Assembly: GCA_903872065.1 (NCBI GenBank)
Contig: CAIQJJ010000395.1
Span: 1 to 32,028, forward strand
Direction of reading: 5' to 3'
DNA: 32,028 nt
DNA from: an uncultured Anaerolineales bacterium
Lineage (GTDB): Bacteria; Chloroflexota; Anaerolineae; Anaerolineales; UBA4823
Under the pieces are notes generated by a model, which had not been told where the DNA came from, did no database searches, and was given only the letters and a program-made list of their open reading frames with translations. Shown here one piece after another: positions 16,979 through 26,504 of the stretch. Position 1 is the first letter of the stretch, and every line of letters starts with the position of its first letter. The position numbers and the translations under genes were made by a program.

Positions 16979-19186
16979 TCAACCTTTACTGCGATGCAGC
17001 GGCAGGGTCACATAGAATTGACTGCCCGGACATTTCTCTTCATCATATCCTGAGCTTTCCACTCGAATACGGCCGCCGTGCGCCTCAACAATCCCTTTGG
17101 CAATCGTCAACCCCAGGCCAGGGCCGCCGCCCTTGAATTTCGTCTTGCCGGTTGAGTGCAGGGCAATCTCGCCGGTCTGGTAGAACTTGGCAAAGATCAG
17201 GTCATGATATTCGGGATCAATGCCAATTCCCGTATCACTCACTGTCACTTCCACAGCATCCGCTGAAAGCGGGCTTTCCTGCGCCGAAAGGTAGCGCCCT
17301 GAGATCGTCACGACGCCGCCATCTGGGGTGTATTTAATTGCATTGATAATAAGATGGTAAAACACCTTGCGCAAGGCTTCAGGGTCGCCCGCCACAGGGG
17401 GGAGGCTCTGCAAATTGTGCGAGGTCAGCGTCAAACGGCGGGCAGCGGCGGCGTCTTTGAGCGTGTTCACAATCAAGCGCACCAGCACTTCCATCGAAAC
17501 ATCGCCCACGTTCAAATTCAAGCTGCGATTGTCAATCATGGCAATATCCAGCATCCCATCTACAATCTCATGAAAGCGCATAATGCCACTGTAAATGCCG
17601 CCGACCAGTTTTTTGTAAAACTGATTGCCCGTAATCAGAGGGTCATCGAACAGCATCTCGGTATAGCCGCGCATCACCGTCAGCGGCGTGCGCAATTCGT
17701 GTGAAGCAATCGCGATAAAATCGCTCTTGGCGCGATCCAGGCGTTCAAGCTGGGTATTCACCCGCCCTAACTGCCGGTTGGACTGTTCCAAGGCCGTGTA
17801 GGCGCGACGGAAGTCATTGTTAACGCGCATCAAGCTTTCCACCAGGCGCGCGTTTTGCAGCGCCACTGAAGTTTGATCCGCCAGGATGCGCAGCAGCAGC
17901 AAATCGGCCTCGGTATAAGGTTCGCCGAACGCCTTTGAGCCTAAAGCCAACAAGCCAATCCACTCCTCTTTGGCGTAGATCGGAATGTATAAATCCATGT
18001 GCAGGTCGGCAAACCATTTCTGTTCATCCAGGGGAATCTGATCAAAATGTGGAGAAAAATCGAGGTCATGTTGAAAGAGCGGGGTGCGCGCCTGGACAAA
18101 ATGATGCGCCAGGACACTGTCACTGCCAAGCATCCCATCGGAGGGGGTTTGCAGGCCCATCCCGGTTGTACCGACTAAACGATAGACAGATTTCCCCCGT
18201 GCATCGCCAGATTGTTCACGGTATACCAGGAGGAGGATACCGCGCTGGATTTCAATGGCCTCACTGATCAAGCCGATGGCGGCGGTTGCCAGGCGCTGCG
18301 GGTCAAGGATGTTGCTGACACTCAGGCTGTACTCGCGCAAAATACGGGTGATGTCCAGGTGAGGAGCCGGGAAAATGCGGCTCAACCAGCGTTGGAGCAA
18401 GAGCCATAAAGGCGCAAACAACAAAGCCAGGCCCACCGAGATGATCAAACCGACCAGCCAGGAGGCTGTATTTTGCAGCGAGGAGGCATAAACCGAAATG
18501 ACTGTCCAGAAAAGAGCGTATAAAGCCGCCGCTATCAGCCCCAAAAGCAGCGCCCCGACGACAACCCCCGTCACCCGCATGAAATCGGGCATCTGAGGAG
18601 TAGTCAGCACCAGGCTCAGCAGAATTGCGCCCAGCCAGAAAGCCACGTTGCCCCAAATGGACAACCCGGAGAGCGCGAGGATACCACCCACGGCGCTCAA
18701 TCCCAAGATCAACACCCAATAGTACAACTGCCGGCGCGCCAGGCCTGAAGTCGTCTTGCGAATGACGCGCAGCAGCAAAAGAGCCATGCGCCCATGCAAA
18801 AACGTCCAGCCCACCAAAATGATCCACCAGGCAGCCGGCTGGATGAAAATATCTACCAGGATCACAAGCGCCAGCCAGCCTGCCCCAACTCCCCACCAAA
18901 AACGCTCACCGAAGACTGTGCGCGTAGAAAAAGCCGTGCGGGTTTCATTGACCAGCAGAATCGTCGTTAGAATCAAGCCGTAGGGCAAAACCCGTTCCCA
19001 GAGGGGCGTTTTGGCAAGCAGCGCAATCGCTTGCGCCAGATTGGCGACAAACCAGACCAACAAATACAAACCCAATAAACGAACCTGTCGATCTCCCGAA
19101 CTGCGACGCTGCAGGAGAAAGACCAGGACAGCCAGGTAAAGCGCGCTCCAAAGAAAAGAAAGACCGATTAGCATGGACTCGTTCAT
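16979..19186 (-). CDS. membrane GAF-domain sensor histidine kinase (second of a tandem pair)
   Basis: A 735-residue kinase. The N-terminal 270 residues hold about eight hydrophobic helices resembling a 7TM-type sensor. A GAF domain follows (about 295-450, ending in ILADQTSVALQNARLV), a short coiled coil, then HisKA with His496 in ASHELRTPLT. The ATPase domain has Asn615 (NAIKYTPDGG), DTGIGID and GPGLGLTIAKG. It therefore has what it needs to autophosphorylate. The frame extends upstream to 19249 inside the previous gene, but the ATG at 19186, two bases after the upstream stop, fits better. The C-terminal third is strikingly like the preceding kinase, including KFYQTGE and HSTGKTKFKG. No response regulator lies in the window, so the partner is unknown. 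Confidence 0.9.
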   Translation of the reverse strand: MNESMLIGLSFLWSALYLAVLVFLLQRRSSGDRQVRLLGLYLLVWFVANLAQAIALLAKTPLWERVLPYGLILTTILLVNETRTAFSTRTVFGERFWWGVGAGWLALVILVDIFIQPAAWWIILVGWTFLHGRMALLLLRVIRKTTSGLARRQLYYWVLILGLSAVGGILALSGLSIWGNVAFWLGAILLSLVLTTPQMPDFMRVTGVVVGALLLGLIAAALYALFWTVISVYASSLQNTASWLVGLIISVGLALLFAPLWLLLQRWLSRIFPAPHLDITRILREYSLSVSNILDPQRLATAAIGLISEAIEIQRGILLLVYREQSGDARGKSVYRLVGTTGMGLQTPSDGMLGSDSVLAHHFVQARTPLFQHDLDFSPHFDQIPLDEQKWFADLHMDLYIPIYAKEEWIGLLALGSKAFGEPYTEADLLLLRILADQTSVALQNARLVESLMRVNNDFRRAYTALEQSNRQLGRVNTQLERLDRAKSDFIAIASHELRTPLTVMRGYTEMLFDDPLITGNQFYKKLVGGIYSGIMRFHEIVDGMLDIAMIDNRSLNLNVGDVSMEVLVRLIVNTLKDAAAARRLTLTSHNLQSLPPVAGDPEALRKVFYHLIINAIKYTPDGGVVTISGRYLSAQESPLSADAVEVTVSDTGIGIDPEYHDLIFAKFYQTGEIALHSTGKTKFKGGGPGLGLTIAKGIVEAHGGRIRVESSGYDEEKCPGSQFYVTLPLHRSKG

Positions 19187-19188
19187 GG

Positions 19189-21690
19189 CTACTTCACTGC
19201 GCCTTGTTGACGTAAAGGCAAAACAACATGAAAATGGCTTCCCGGACACTTTTGTTCATCGTAACCTGGGCTCTCGACCCAAATCACCCCATTATGCGCA
19301 GCGACGATTCCCTTTGCAATTGCCAGGCCCAATCCAGGCCCAGCCCCCTTAAACTTGGTCTTACCAGTCGAATGCAAAGACAGCTCCCCGGTTTGATAAA
19401 ATTTCACAAAAATTAACTCCCACATCCCCGGATCAATCCCAATCCCAGTATCACTGACCACAATTTCGATCCCGCCCTCCATCATACCCAATTCGCCTGG
19501 CTGTAATGCGCGGCCAGAAACCGTAATCGTACCTCCGTCAGGAGTGTATTTGATCGCATTGATCAACAAGTTGTAGAACACTTTGCGCAAACTTTCCATA
19601 TCGGCCTGGATCATGGGCAAATCGCGCAAATTCTCAACGAATTTCTGTTTGCGCTCGTTAAAAACTTTCTTCAAACTGTCCCGCAAATAACCGATGACCA
19701 CCGGTACAGAGGTTGGCGTCATGTGGAGGCGCAGTTCACGGTTATCAATTTTCGCCACATCCAACATACTTTCCACAATCTCATGCAAACGCATCGCTCC
19801 GGTCTGGATGCCGTTGATCATGGTGTAGTAGCGCTCATTCTGGCGAATGCCGGCATCTTCCAGCAGCATTTGGGCGTAGCCCTTGAGCAGCGTCAGAGGG
19901 GTGCGCAGTTCGTGCGAGGCGATGCCAATAAAATCGGCTTTGGCTCGATCCAGGCGCTCCACCTGATCGAAAGCGTTCTGCAAATCCTTGGTGCGCTGCT
20001 GCACCAGGCTTTCCAACTCCTGATTAAACTGGGTAATTTGCGCGTACAGCCGGGCGTTTTGCAATGCAATCGCCGCCTGGCCGGCAAAAGCCCCGGCCAG
20101 GGTCACGTCATCCTCACGATACGCATTGAGGGTCTCGCGGGTCAATGAGAGCATACCCAAGACCGCATCCGCATGGATCAAAGGGATGGCCAGCCAGGCT
20201 CGCGCCAAAGGCAGGTCTTGCACCTGCTGCCAATCGGCGCGCCCCAAGACATCTGGGATCGACAGCGGCTGCTTGGTGCGATAAACTTCCGAAAAGACAT
20301 CGCCTTCGCGCACAGGAACCTGCAGGTGTTCAAAACCCTCGGGAAAACCACGCGAGGCCACCACATCCAATACAGATTCATTGGCGTTCAACAACATCAC
20401 CGCGGCGCGGTCGTAGGGGACGATCTCCACCAGTTTCTCCAGGATAAGCGCCAGTACCTTGGACAATTCCAGCGTTCCCGACAGAATGCGTCCGATTTCG
20501 TACAGATTTTCAGCCAGGCGGCGGCGGTTTTTCTCCACCTGGTAGAGCGAGGCGTTTTTAATCGCCGTCGCCACTTGATCGGCCAAAAGCTGCATAAAAG
20601 CGACATCATCTTCTTTAAAAGCGGCTGCCCGTTCGCTTTCCAGGTCCAGCACCCCCAAGAGAGTATGGCGCATCTCAAGCGGCAGAGCCAGTTCAGAGCG
20701 GATATTGAGAGTTTCATCCGAGCGGCGATAGCGGCTGTCCAGCAAAACATCCTCTACCCGAGCAGGACGCCTGTGCGCAGCAACCCAACCCACCACGCCT
20801 TCCTCGCCAACTTTTAAGCGGAACTCTTCCTGCATCAAAACGCGCCCGATTTCTCCTGTGCCGGCGCGGCAGACAACATATTGGGCGCTTTCATCCAGGA
20901 GAAAAATTCCCACAAACGAGCAGGCAAAGCGCAGCCGGATCAGATCCGCGACGCTGCCTAACAAATCATCCAATTCCAGGATCGAAGCAATGCTCTGCCC
21001 AACCGCCATACTGGTCGCCAGGGAACGCTGCGCTTCATCGGTGGCTTTGAGAACCGCTTCAAGCTCAATCTTATAGCGAGCGTCACGGATGCGAAAACGC
21101 TCCAAACGTGTGGCGGCGCGGATGCGGGTTACATAAATAACGGCGGCAATCGCCAGCGAGGAAAACAAAGGATAGCCATAGCCCAGCCAATTGCCCGCCA
21201 CCGGCAGGGTTGCAAAAACGATCCCCCAGACGACCACCGTTACCAGTATCAAGCCGGCAAACCAGAGAGTCGAAAGGAAAACGGAGCCGCAGCCCAAGAC
21301 GATCAAAATAAAATAAGTGGTTTGTGCAGGGTCATGCGTAAAATACATGTGGGCGGCTGGATTAAGCAGCATCAATAAGCTCAAGCCAAAAACCACTGCG
21401 TGCGCCCACTGCGGCGGCAGCCTATGCCGGCGCAGGAAAGCGTACAACACAAACATCGCCAGAGCGGAGCCCCCGGCAACGCTGGCCATCACATACTTGA
21501 TCGCCGGCGGCAATAAAACGAGATGACTGATCACAAAAACGACGCTAATTGCCCCCAGACCAAGCGCCACCGGCCGCAAACTCTCCACCAGGCTGGTATT
21601 CAGCCCAAGCCTCAATGCCGCCGGCGGAATATCAAGGCCGTCTTCAGAGGGAAAAGTGGTGTCAACGCCGGCGCGCCAGAAGGACTTCAT
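19189..21690 (-). CDS. membrane sensor histidine kinase with two GAF domains
   Basis: An 833-residue kinase. Hydrophobic helices lie at about 40-190. A linker is followed by GAF1 (about 236-381) and GAF2 (about 407-547), which usually bind small ligands or sense redox state. A coiled coil (552-583) leads to HisKA, with His593 in ASHELRTPLTLLKG. The ATPase domain shows Asn711 (NAIKYTPDGG), DTGIGID (747-753) and GPGLGLAIAKG. It has its own promoter just upstream and is followed two bases later by the paralogous kinase, so both are made from one message. It starts at an ATG without a Shine-Dalgarno site, seven bases after the -10 box, so the mRNA may be leaderless. Confidence 0.9.
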   Translation of the reverse strand: MKSFWRAGVDTTFPSEDGLDIPPAALRLGLNTSLVESLRPVALGLGAISVVFVISHLVLLPPAIKYVMASVAGGSALAMFVLYAFLRRHRLPPQWAHAVVFGLSLLMLLNPAAHMYFTHDPAQTTYFILIVLGCGSVFLSTLWFAGLILVTVVVWGIVFATLPVAGNWLGYGYPLFSSLAIAAVIYVTRIRAATRLERFRIRDARYKIELEAVLKATDEAQRSLATSMAVGQSIASILELDDLLGSVADLIRLRFACSFVGIFLLDESAQYVVCRAGTGEIGRVLMQEEFRLKVGEEGVVGWVAAHRRPARVEDVLLDSRYRRSDETLNIRSELALPLEMRHTLLGVLDLESERAAAFKEDDVAFMQLLADQVATAIKNASLYQVEKNRRRLAENLYEIGRILSGTLELSKVLALILEKLVEIVPYDRAAVMLLNANESVLDVVASRGFPEGFEHLQVPVREGDVFSEVYRTKQPLSIPDVLGRADWQQVQDLPLARAWLAIPLIHADAVLGMLSLTRETLNAYREDDVTLAGAFAGQAAIALQNARLYAQITQFNQELESLVQQRTKDLQNAFDQVERLDRAKADFIGIASHELRTPLTLLKGYAQMLLEDAGIRQNERYYTMINGIQTGAMRLHEIVESMLDVAKIDNRELRLHMTPTSVPVVIGYLRDSLKKVFNERKQKFVENLRDLPMIQADMESLRKVFYNLLINAIKYTPDGGTITVSGRALQPGELGMMEGGIEIVVSDTGIGIDPGMWELIFVKFYQTGELSLHSTGKTKFKGAGPGLGLAIAKGIVAAHNGVIWVESPGYDEQKCPGSHFHVVLPLRQQGAVK

Positions 21691-21697
21691 ACCAATG

Positions 21698-21726
21698 AGT
21701 TTACTCGATTTTCACCCGAATGACAA
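21698..21726 (-). promoter_or_regulatory. promoter of the kinase pair, probably leaderless
   Basis: On the minus strand TTGTCA (21726-21721) and TAAACT (21703-21698) are spaced by 17 bases and lie just upstream of the ATG at 21690, which begins seven bases after the -10. Transcription would start at or very near the start codon. Confidence 0.65.
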
Positions 21727-21737
21727 ATAAAAGCGGT

Positions 21738-22790
21738 TCATACTTCTGAAAGAGGCCAATTGGGCAGCACATCCATATCCAGGGAGTCGCGCTGTCCGGC
21801 AAGCAAACGGTAATAGCCGGCCGCCGCAATCATCGCTGCGTTATCCGTACAAAAGGAAATCGGAGGGATATGGCAAGGAACTTTGAGGGCCTCGGCGCGT
21901 ATTTGGATGGATTGACGCAGCGGCTTGTTTGCCGACACCCCTCCAGCGACCAAAATTGCTTTGGCTTGATACTGCTGCGCCGCCTTAATCGTCTTCATCG
22001 CTAAGGCGTCAATTACTGCCGCCTGGAAACTGGCCGCCAAATCGGAAACGGGCAGCGAATTTACCGGGTCCTCCAGCGCGCGCACCTGGCGCAGCACCGC
22101 CGTCTTTAAGCCGCTAAAAGAAAAATTCCACGTCCCCTCCAGCCAGGCGCGCGGGAAATTATAAGCAAACGGGCTGCCCCCCTCGGCGGCTTTTTGCACC
22201 GATGGCCCGCCAGGATAGGGCAGGTTCAATAAACGAGCTACTTTATCAAAAGCCTCTCCGGCGGCGTCATCTAACGTCGCCCCTAAGCGTTGATACTTCA
22301 AATGCTCGCTGATTAAGACCAATTCGGTGTGCCCACCCGAAACAATCAACGCCAGCACAGGAAACTGCGGTTCGGGGGTTGGCCCGGCCTCAGTCTTATA
22401 CAGCCAGGCGGAGTAAAGATGCCCTTCCAGATGATTGACGCCAATCAGCGCTTTCTCAGAGGCCAACGCCAGGCCTTTGGCCGCATTCACACCCACCACT
22501 AAAGACCCCGGCAGCCCCGGCCCGCGCGTCACCGCAATTCCATCCACTTCATTCAAACTCAAGTGCGCTTGCTGCAGCGCTTCTTCGATGATCGGATAGA
22601 TCGCCAAAATGTGCTGGCGCGAGGCGACCTCGGGAAACACGCCGCCGTATTTTGCATGTAAATCCACTTGCGAGGCGACCACATTCGAAAGGATCGCCCG
22701 CCCATTTTCCACCACCGCGGCGGAGGTTTCATCGCAAGAAGATTCAATCCCCAAAACACGAACAAACGAGGGTAAAGGATGGGGGGTCAT
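21738..22790 (-). CDS. tsaD: tRNA N6-adenosine threonylcarbamoyltransferase TsaD
   Basis: A 350-residue Kae1/TsaD/Gcp family protein that moves the threonylcarbamoyl group to A37 of ANN-decoding tRNAs, normally in a complex with TsaB and TsaE. The N-terminal GIESSCDETSAAVV is the ATP motif. Metal ligands are His120 and His124 (HLEGH) and Asp316 (FCTDNAAM). Length is normal. It lies 25 bases after the M24 peptidase gene on the same strand. tsaC is nearby on the opposite strand; tsaB and tsaE are not in the window. Confidence 0.95.
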   Translation of the reverse strand: MTPHPLPSFVRVLGIESSCDETSAAVVENGRAILSNVVASQVDLHAKYGGVFPEVASRQHILAIYPIIEEALQQAHLSLNEVDGIAVTRGPGLPGSLVVGVNAAKGLALASEKALIGVNHLEGHLYSAWLYKTEAGPTPEPQFPVLALIVSGGHTELVLISEHLKYQRLGATLDDAAGEAFDKVARLLNLPYPGGPSVQKAAEGGSPFAYNFPRAWLEGTWNFSFSGLKTAVLRQVRALEDPVNSLPVSDLAASFQAAVIDALAMKTIKAAQQYQAKAILVAGGVSANKPLRQSIQIRAEALKVPCHIPPISFCTDNAAMIAAAGYYRLLAGQRDSLDMDVLPNWPLSEV

Positions 22791-22815
22791 GCAGCAGTTC
22801 CCTGGTAGTTATCGC

Positions 22816-24063
22816 TCACTTAACGGGCAGCACCAAATCCATTGGATACTCAACGAACACTTCCGCATGGGCGCCAGCCGGGCTATCATCTGGCCGCATC
22901 CAAAGCGTGTCCTCCAGGCGTACACCGAACTTGCGCGATGGGTAATACAGGCCCGGCTCAATCGTGAAAACCGTCCCCGGCCGCAGGACATCCCCTTCTG
23001 TGGCGTTTGACCCTGACCAGGGACGCTCATGGACATTTAAGCCTAAGCCATGCCCTAAAGAATGCACAAAGCCCTCCTGGGTTTGCGGCGATTTGCGAAC
23101 GGTAGGATGCCCTTTGGCTTCAAAAAAGTCGCACACCTTGCTCTGATAGTCTTTGAACGGCGTGTTCACCTGCAACGCTGCGACCATTTGGGTATAAGCC
23201 TCCAGGACAGTCTCATAGGCTGCCAGCACTTCATCCGGCGCATAACCCAGGCACCAGGTGCGAGTAAAATCGTAGAAATATCCGCCGCCCGGCTCACAAG
23301 GGAATATATCAAAGACAATCGTCTGCCCCAGGCGCAGTTCATCACGGGCGGCGCCAGAGCTGTGCGGCACCGCGGCGTCATAGCCAATGGAGAAGATGGT
23401 CCCTTCGGGGTTTTCTGCGCCCCGCTCGACCAGCCAAAGATTGATGCGCCGCTTCACATCCCCGATTGTAATAGGCGTTCCATCCGCATCCACCAGGCGA
23501 TCGTCCTTCACACGCTGCGCGCTGAGAAAATCGGCCGCCTGCCCCACCACAGAGGTTGTGATGCGCCCCATCTGGCGAATGCGCTCAATCTCGTTGGCGT
23601 CTTTGGTCATCATGGCCTGCATCAGAGTGGAATCGCTCATTTCGCCCACAAAAGACAGGCCCGGCATGGCGGCTTGCACCGCCGAAAAAATGGCGAAGAC
23701 TTCGCCCGCGTCACGTTTGCCATATAAGGCCACGCGCCCGCGCTCAACCCCCGCCTCGCGCAGCATCAATTGGCAGCGGCGCGCGGTGGCCTGGATATGA
23801 TCGCCGCCGCAGGCTTTGAGCAAATCCGCATAGCCATAGTCTTCCAGGTTTTTCGTGCGCAGACCGGTGCGGGCCGCCTCATCGCGCTCCATCGGACGGT
23901 AGAAAAGGATCGGCTCGCCGCCGCGCGGGACGATGACATCCGCGCCGGTGAGGTGTCCTCCACCGGTAAGATAGACCATCGCCGAATTATGCTGTCCAGA
24001 GCCGGTCACAAAAATCGCGTCGAGATCACGCGCAGATAAAAGGGATGAGAGATCATTTTTCAT
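22816..24063 (-). CDS. M24 family metallopeptidase, Xaa-Pro aminopeptidase-like
   Basis: A 415-residue pita-bread peptidase with an N-terminal creatinase-type domain (about 1-155) and a catalytic domain. The dinuclear metal ligands are all in place: Asp252 (VFDIFP), Asp265 (YDFTRTW), His338 (SLGHGLG), Glu369 (IEPGLY) and Glu384 (VRLEDT). Such enzymes remove N-terminal residues next to proline or cleave Xaa-Pro dipeptides. The protein has no signal peptide, so it is cytoplasmic. Start ATG at 24063 has AGGA seven bases ahead. It probably heads a message with tsaD. Confidence 0.9.
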   Translation of the reverse strand: MKNDLSSLLSARDLDAIFVTGSGQHNSAMVYLTGGGHLTGADVIVPRGGEPILFYRPMERDEAARTGLRTKNLEDYGYADLLKACGGDHIQATARRCQLMLREAGVERGRVALYGKRDAGEVFAIFSAVQAAMPGLSFVGEMSDSTLMQAMMTKDANEIERIRQMGRITTSVVGQAADFLSAQRVKDDRLVDADGTPITIGDVKRRINLWLVERGAENPEGTIFSIGYDAAVPHSSGAARDELRLGQTIVFDIFPCEPGGGYFYDFTRTWCLGYAPDEVLAAYETVLEAYTQMVAALQVNTPFKDYQSKVCDFFEAKGHPTVRKSPQTQEGFVHSLGHGLGLNVHERPWSGSNATEGDVLRPGTVFTIEPGLYYPSRKFGVRLEDTLWMRPDDSPAGAHAEVFVEYPMDLVLPVK

Positions 24064-24096
24064 AAAATAGTCCTATTCTTCATTAGCAGGTATCCA

Positions 24097-25449
24097 TCAA
24101 CCGCTGCCAGCCTCGCTCAATCTGGCAAGGAACAGCGCATCTTGTTCAGGCAAAACGGTGCGCGGATCGCAAAGGATGCGATTTTCTTCCAGGCGGGCAA
24201 TGATCGGCGGGGACGCGGCGCGCAACCGGGCCAGGAAGCGCGTGGGATGCGCCATCTCCAGCGCCAACAGCACAGTCGGCAAAGTCTCACCGGGCAGGCT
24301 GCCGCCGCCAACCGTAGATTCGCCAGCGACGAGGCCGCCAATGCCCAAAACATCGCGCCATTTTTGGGCGCGCGCCCGCGCCTGTTCCACCGTCATCGCA
24401 ATCATCTGCCAGAGGGGAACTTCACGCTCGGCTTCCTCTTTCAGATAGTGCAGCAAGGTCGCCGAAAGCGCCGCCAGGCACAGCTTATCGGCGCGGATGG
24501 CGCGCGCCAGGGGGTGTTTTTTACACTGCGCGACCAGGCCGGCTTTTCCGATCAGGATGCCGGCCTGTGGGCCGCCGAGCAGTTTATCACCCGAAAAACA
24601 CACCAGATCAACCCCCGCCGCCAGCGATTCTTGCACCGTCGGCTCATGAGCCATCCCGTAGCGTGCGGTATCCAAGAGCGCCCCCGAGCCGAGATCATCC
24701 ACTACCGGCAGCCCGGCATGGTGAGATACTTTGACAATCTCGGCCAGGGCCGGCTCTTCGGTAAAGCCGATGATTTTGAAATTCGAGCGATGCGCCCGCA
24801 TCACCAGGGCCGCGCCGCCGGCAATCGCCTGTTCATAATCGCTCAAATGCACCCGATTGGTTGTCCCCACCTCCAACAGTTTTGCGCCCGACTGCTTCAT
24901 CACATCTGGCACACGAAAACCGCCGCCAATCTCCACCAACTGCGAGCGAGCAATGACCACACTCTTGCGCCTGGCCAGGGCAGATAGCGCCAGCAGCACC
25001 GCCGCAGCATTGTTATTGACCACCAGGGCCGCCTCGGCGCCAGTGAGCTGCTGCAAGAGCGCTTCGGCATGCACCAGGCGCGAGCCGCGCTTGCCGGATG
25101 CAAGATCAAATTCCAGGTTGGAATAGCCGGCTGCAACCTGCTGCATGGCAGCAATCGAAGCCTGGCTCAACGGGGCGCGCCCCAGGTTGGTGTGCAAGAT
25201 GACGCCGCTGGCATTGATCACCGGGGCCAGCGAAGGGGCGGTGCGGCTTTCGAGCATTTGATGCGCCCGCGCCAGCAGTTCATCGAATCCAGGAATCGCT
25301 GCGCCCTCCCCAGCCTGTGACCGGGCGGCCGCCAACGCATCGCGAATCGCTTTGAGCGTTAGCGAGCGCCCATAAGCAGACACCCAATCTTGCACCGCCG
25401 GGGTCTGCAAAAAAGAATCAACGGAAGGGAGAGAACGTAAATCGGGCAA
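24097..25449 (-). CDS. selA: L-seryl-tRNA(Sec) selenium transferase
   Basis: A SelA family PLP enzyme that converts seryl-tRNA(Sec) to selenocysteinyl-tRNA(Sec) using selenophosphate. The N-terminal LRSLPSVDSFLQTPAVQD is typical. INASGVILHTNLGRAPLS follows, and the PLP lysine lies in CFSGDKLLGGPQAGI (Lys289 from this start, close to the position in the E. coli enzyme). At 450 residues it is of normal length. No ATG is available. I chose the TTG at 25449, just after the stop of the previous gene with GGAAG ten bases ahead; another TTG lies at 25500 inside that gene. SelB, SelD and tRNA(Sec) are not in the window. Some bacteria have SelA-like paralogues with other roles, so selenocysteine use is not proven. 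Confidence 0.88.
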   Translation of the reverse strand: MPDLRSLPSVDSFLQTPAVQDWVSAYGRSLTLKAIRDALAAARSQAGEGAAIPGFDELLARAHQMLESRTAPSLAPVINASGVILHTNLGRAPLSQASIAAMQQVAAGYSNLEFDLASGKRGSRLVHAEALLQQLTGAEAALVVNNNAAAVLLALSALARRKSVVIARSQLVEIGGGFRVPDVMKQSGAKLLEVGTTNRVHLSDYEQAIAGGAALVMRAHRSNFKIIGFTEEPALAEIVKVSHHAGLPVVDDLGSGALLDTARYGMAHEPTVQESLAAGVDLVCFSGDKLLGGPQAGILIGKAGLVAQCKKHPLARAIRADKLCLAALSATLLHYLKEEAEREVPLWQMIAMTVEQARARAQKWRDVLGIGGLVAGESTVGGGSLPGETLPTVLLALEMAHPTRFLARLRAASPPIIARLEENRILCDPRTVLPEQDALFLARLSEAGSG

Positions 25450-25453
25450 GGTC

Positions 25454-25849
25454 TTAAGGCTTCCACTGGCTGACTTCGCGCATGCGAAGCATGATTTCAA
25501 TCACTACCAATCCGATCGCTAACAAGATTTCCAACATCGTATTCAAGACGCGGCCAATTTGCAGCCAGGCCAGGATGGCAAAATACAGCCCAAACCACAA
25601 AGATTGGCGCACGATAACTTTGCCGGCTGCCGGGGGGTTGGTAGAAAAACGCAAATTCAGAAAAGCGACCACCGGCATTAAGCTGCCGGCGATCGCCAAC
25701 ATGCCAAGAAAGAAGAACGCCCACAAAGGCTGCCAGGTGACTGGCCGGGTGAAATTCACCAACAGCGCCAACCCCCCCCAGCCAGTGACAGCAAGCAAGA
25801 GCGAGGCAGGAAGAAACGCGCGGACGGGATTGTTAGAATGAGACAGCAT
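25454..25849 (-). CDS. small polytopic membrane protein of unknown function
   Basis: A 131-residue protein with four hydrophobic segments at about 11-32, 43-65, 84-98 and 103-122, and a charged C-terminal tail (MRMREVSQW). I do not recognise the family. It sits four bases after the fumarase beta gene and next to selA, so it is probably co-transcribed. No cofactor motif is visible. Confidence 0.75.
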   Translation of the reverse strand: MLSHSNNPVRAFLPASLLLAVTGWGGLALLVNFTRPVTWQPLWAFFFLGMLAIAGSLMPVVAFLNLRFSTNPPAAGKVIVRQSLWFGLYFAILAWLQIGRVLNTMLEILLAIGLVVIEIMLRMREVSQWKP

Positions 25850-25853
25850 ACCA

Positions 25854-26474
25854 TCAAAGCGTCAGCAGATTTTGCAAAGCAGACTTTGACTTCTGGTCAA
25901 CTTCAGCGTGCAGGCTGCCGCCATGCGCATCCATTGTGACCACTACCGGGAATTCCTTGACCTCGATGACCCAGATCGCCTCAGGCACACCAAATTCCAG
26001 CTTATAGACTCCCAACACACGCTTGACGGTTTGCGCAATGTAGGAAGCCGCTCCGCCAATGGCGTGCAAATACATCCCTGGAACTTCCTGGCAGGCTTTC
26101 AAGGTTTTGCCGCCCATCCCGCCTTTGCCGATCACACCGCGAAGATTAAAATGACGCATCACGTCCCCCTGGTAGCCTTCTTCACGAATGCTGGTGGTCG
26201 GCCCGGCTGCCACAAAGCGATATTCTTTGGTCGCCAACCCGGCCACCACCGGCCCGCAGTGATAGATTACGCCGCCGTTCAATAATGGCTTGAGCGCCTC
26301 ATAAACGGTCAAATCATCGCCCTGGGGCGGGCGCGTCCTTTTGATAAAGGTCTCTGATAACCATTTGTGGACTGCGTCCCGTCCCGTTACCATCACCCCG
26401 GTCAACGCGACCGCATCGCCCACTTTCAGGCTGCGGACAATTTCATCTGAAACAGGTAATTGAATTTCGCGCAT
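25854..26474 (-). CDS. fumB: fumarate hydratase class I, beta subunit
   Basis: A 206-residue Fumerase_C domain protein, the second half of a two-subunit, oxygen-sensitive class I fumarase that interconverts fumarate and malate in the TCA cycle. Motifs include LTGVMVTGRDAVHKW, GGVIYHCGPVV, AAGPTTSIRE and VIGKGGMGGKT. It has GGAG five bases before the ATG and lies 30 bases after the alpha gene. Related tartrate dehydratases have the same two-gene layout, so substrate is inferred from frequency rather than shown. Confidence 0.92.
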   Translation of the reverse strand: MREIQLPVSDEIVRSLKVGDAVALTGVMVTGRDAVHKWLSETFIKRTRPPQGDDLTVYEALKPLLNGGVIYHCGPVVAGLATKEYRFVAAGPTTSIREEGYQGDVMRHFNLRGVIGKGGMGGKTLKACQEVPGMYLHAIGGAASYIAQTVKRVLGVYKLEFGVPEAIWVIEVKEFPVVVTMDAHGGSLHAEVDQKSKSALQNLLTL

Positions 26475-26504
26475 AAGTTCTCCGTATTTCGCACTCGCGG
26501 CTGC

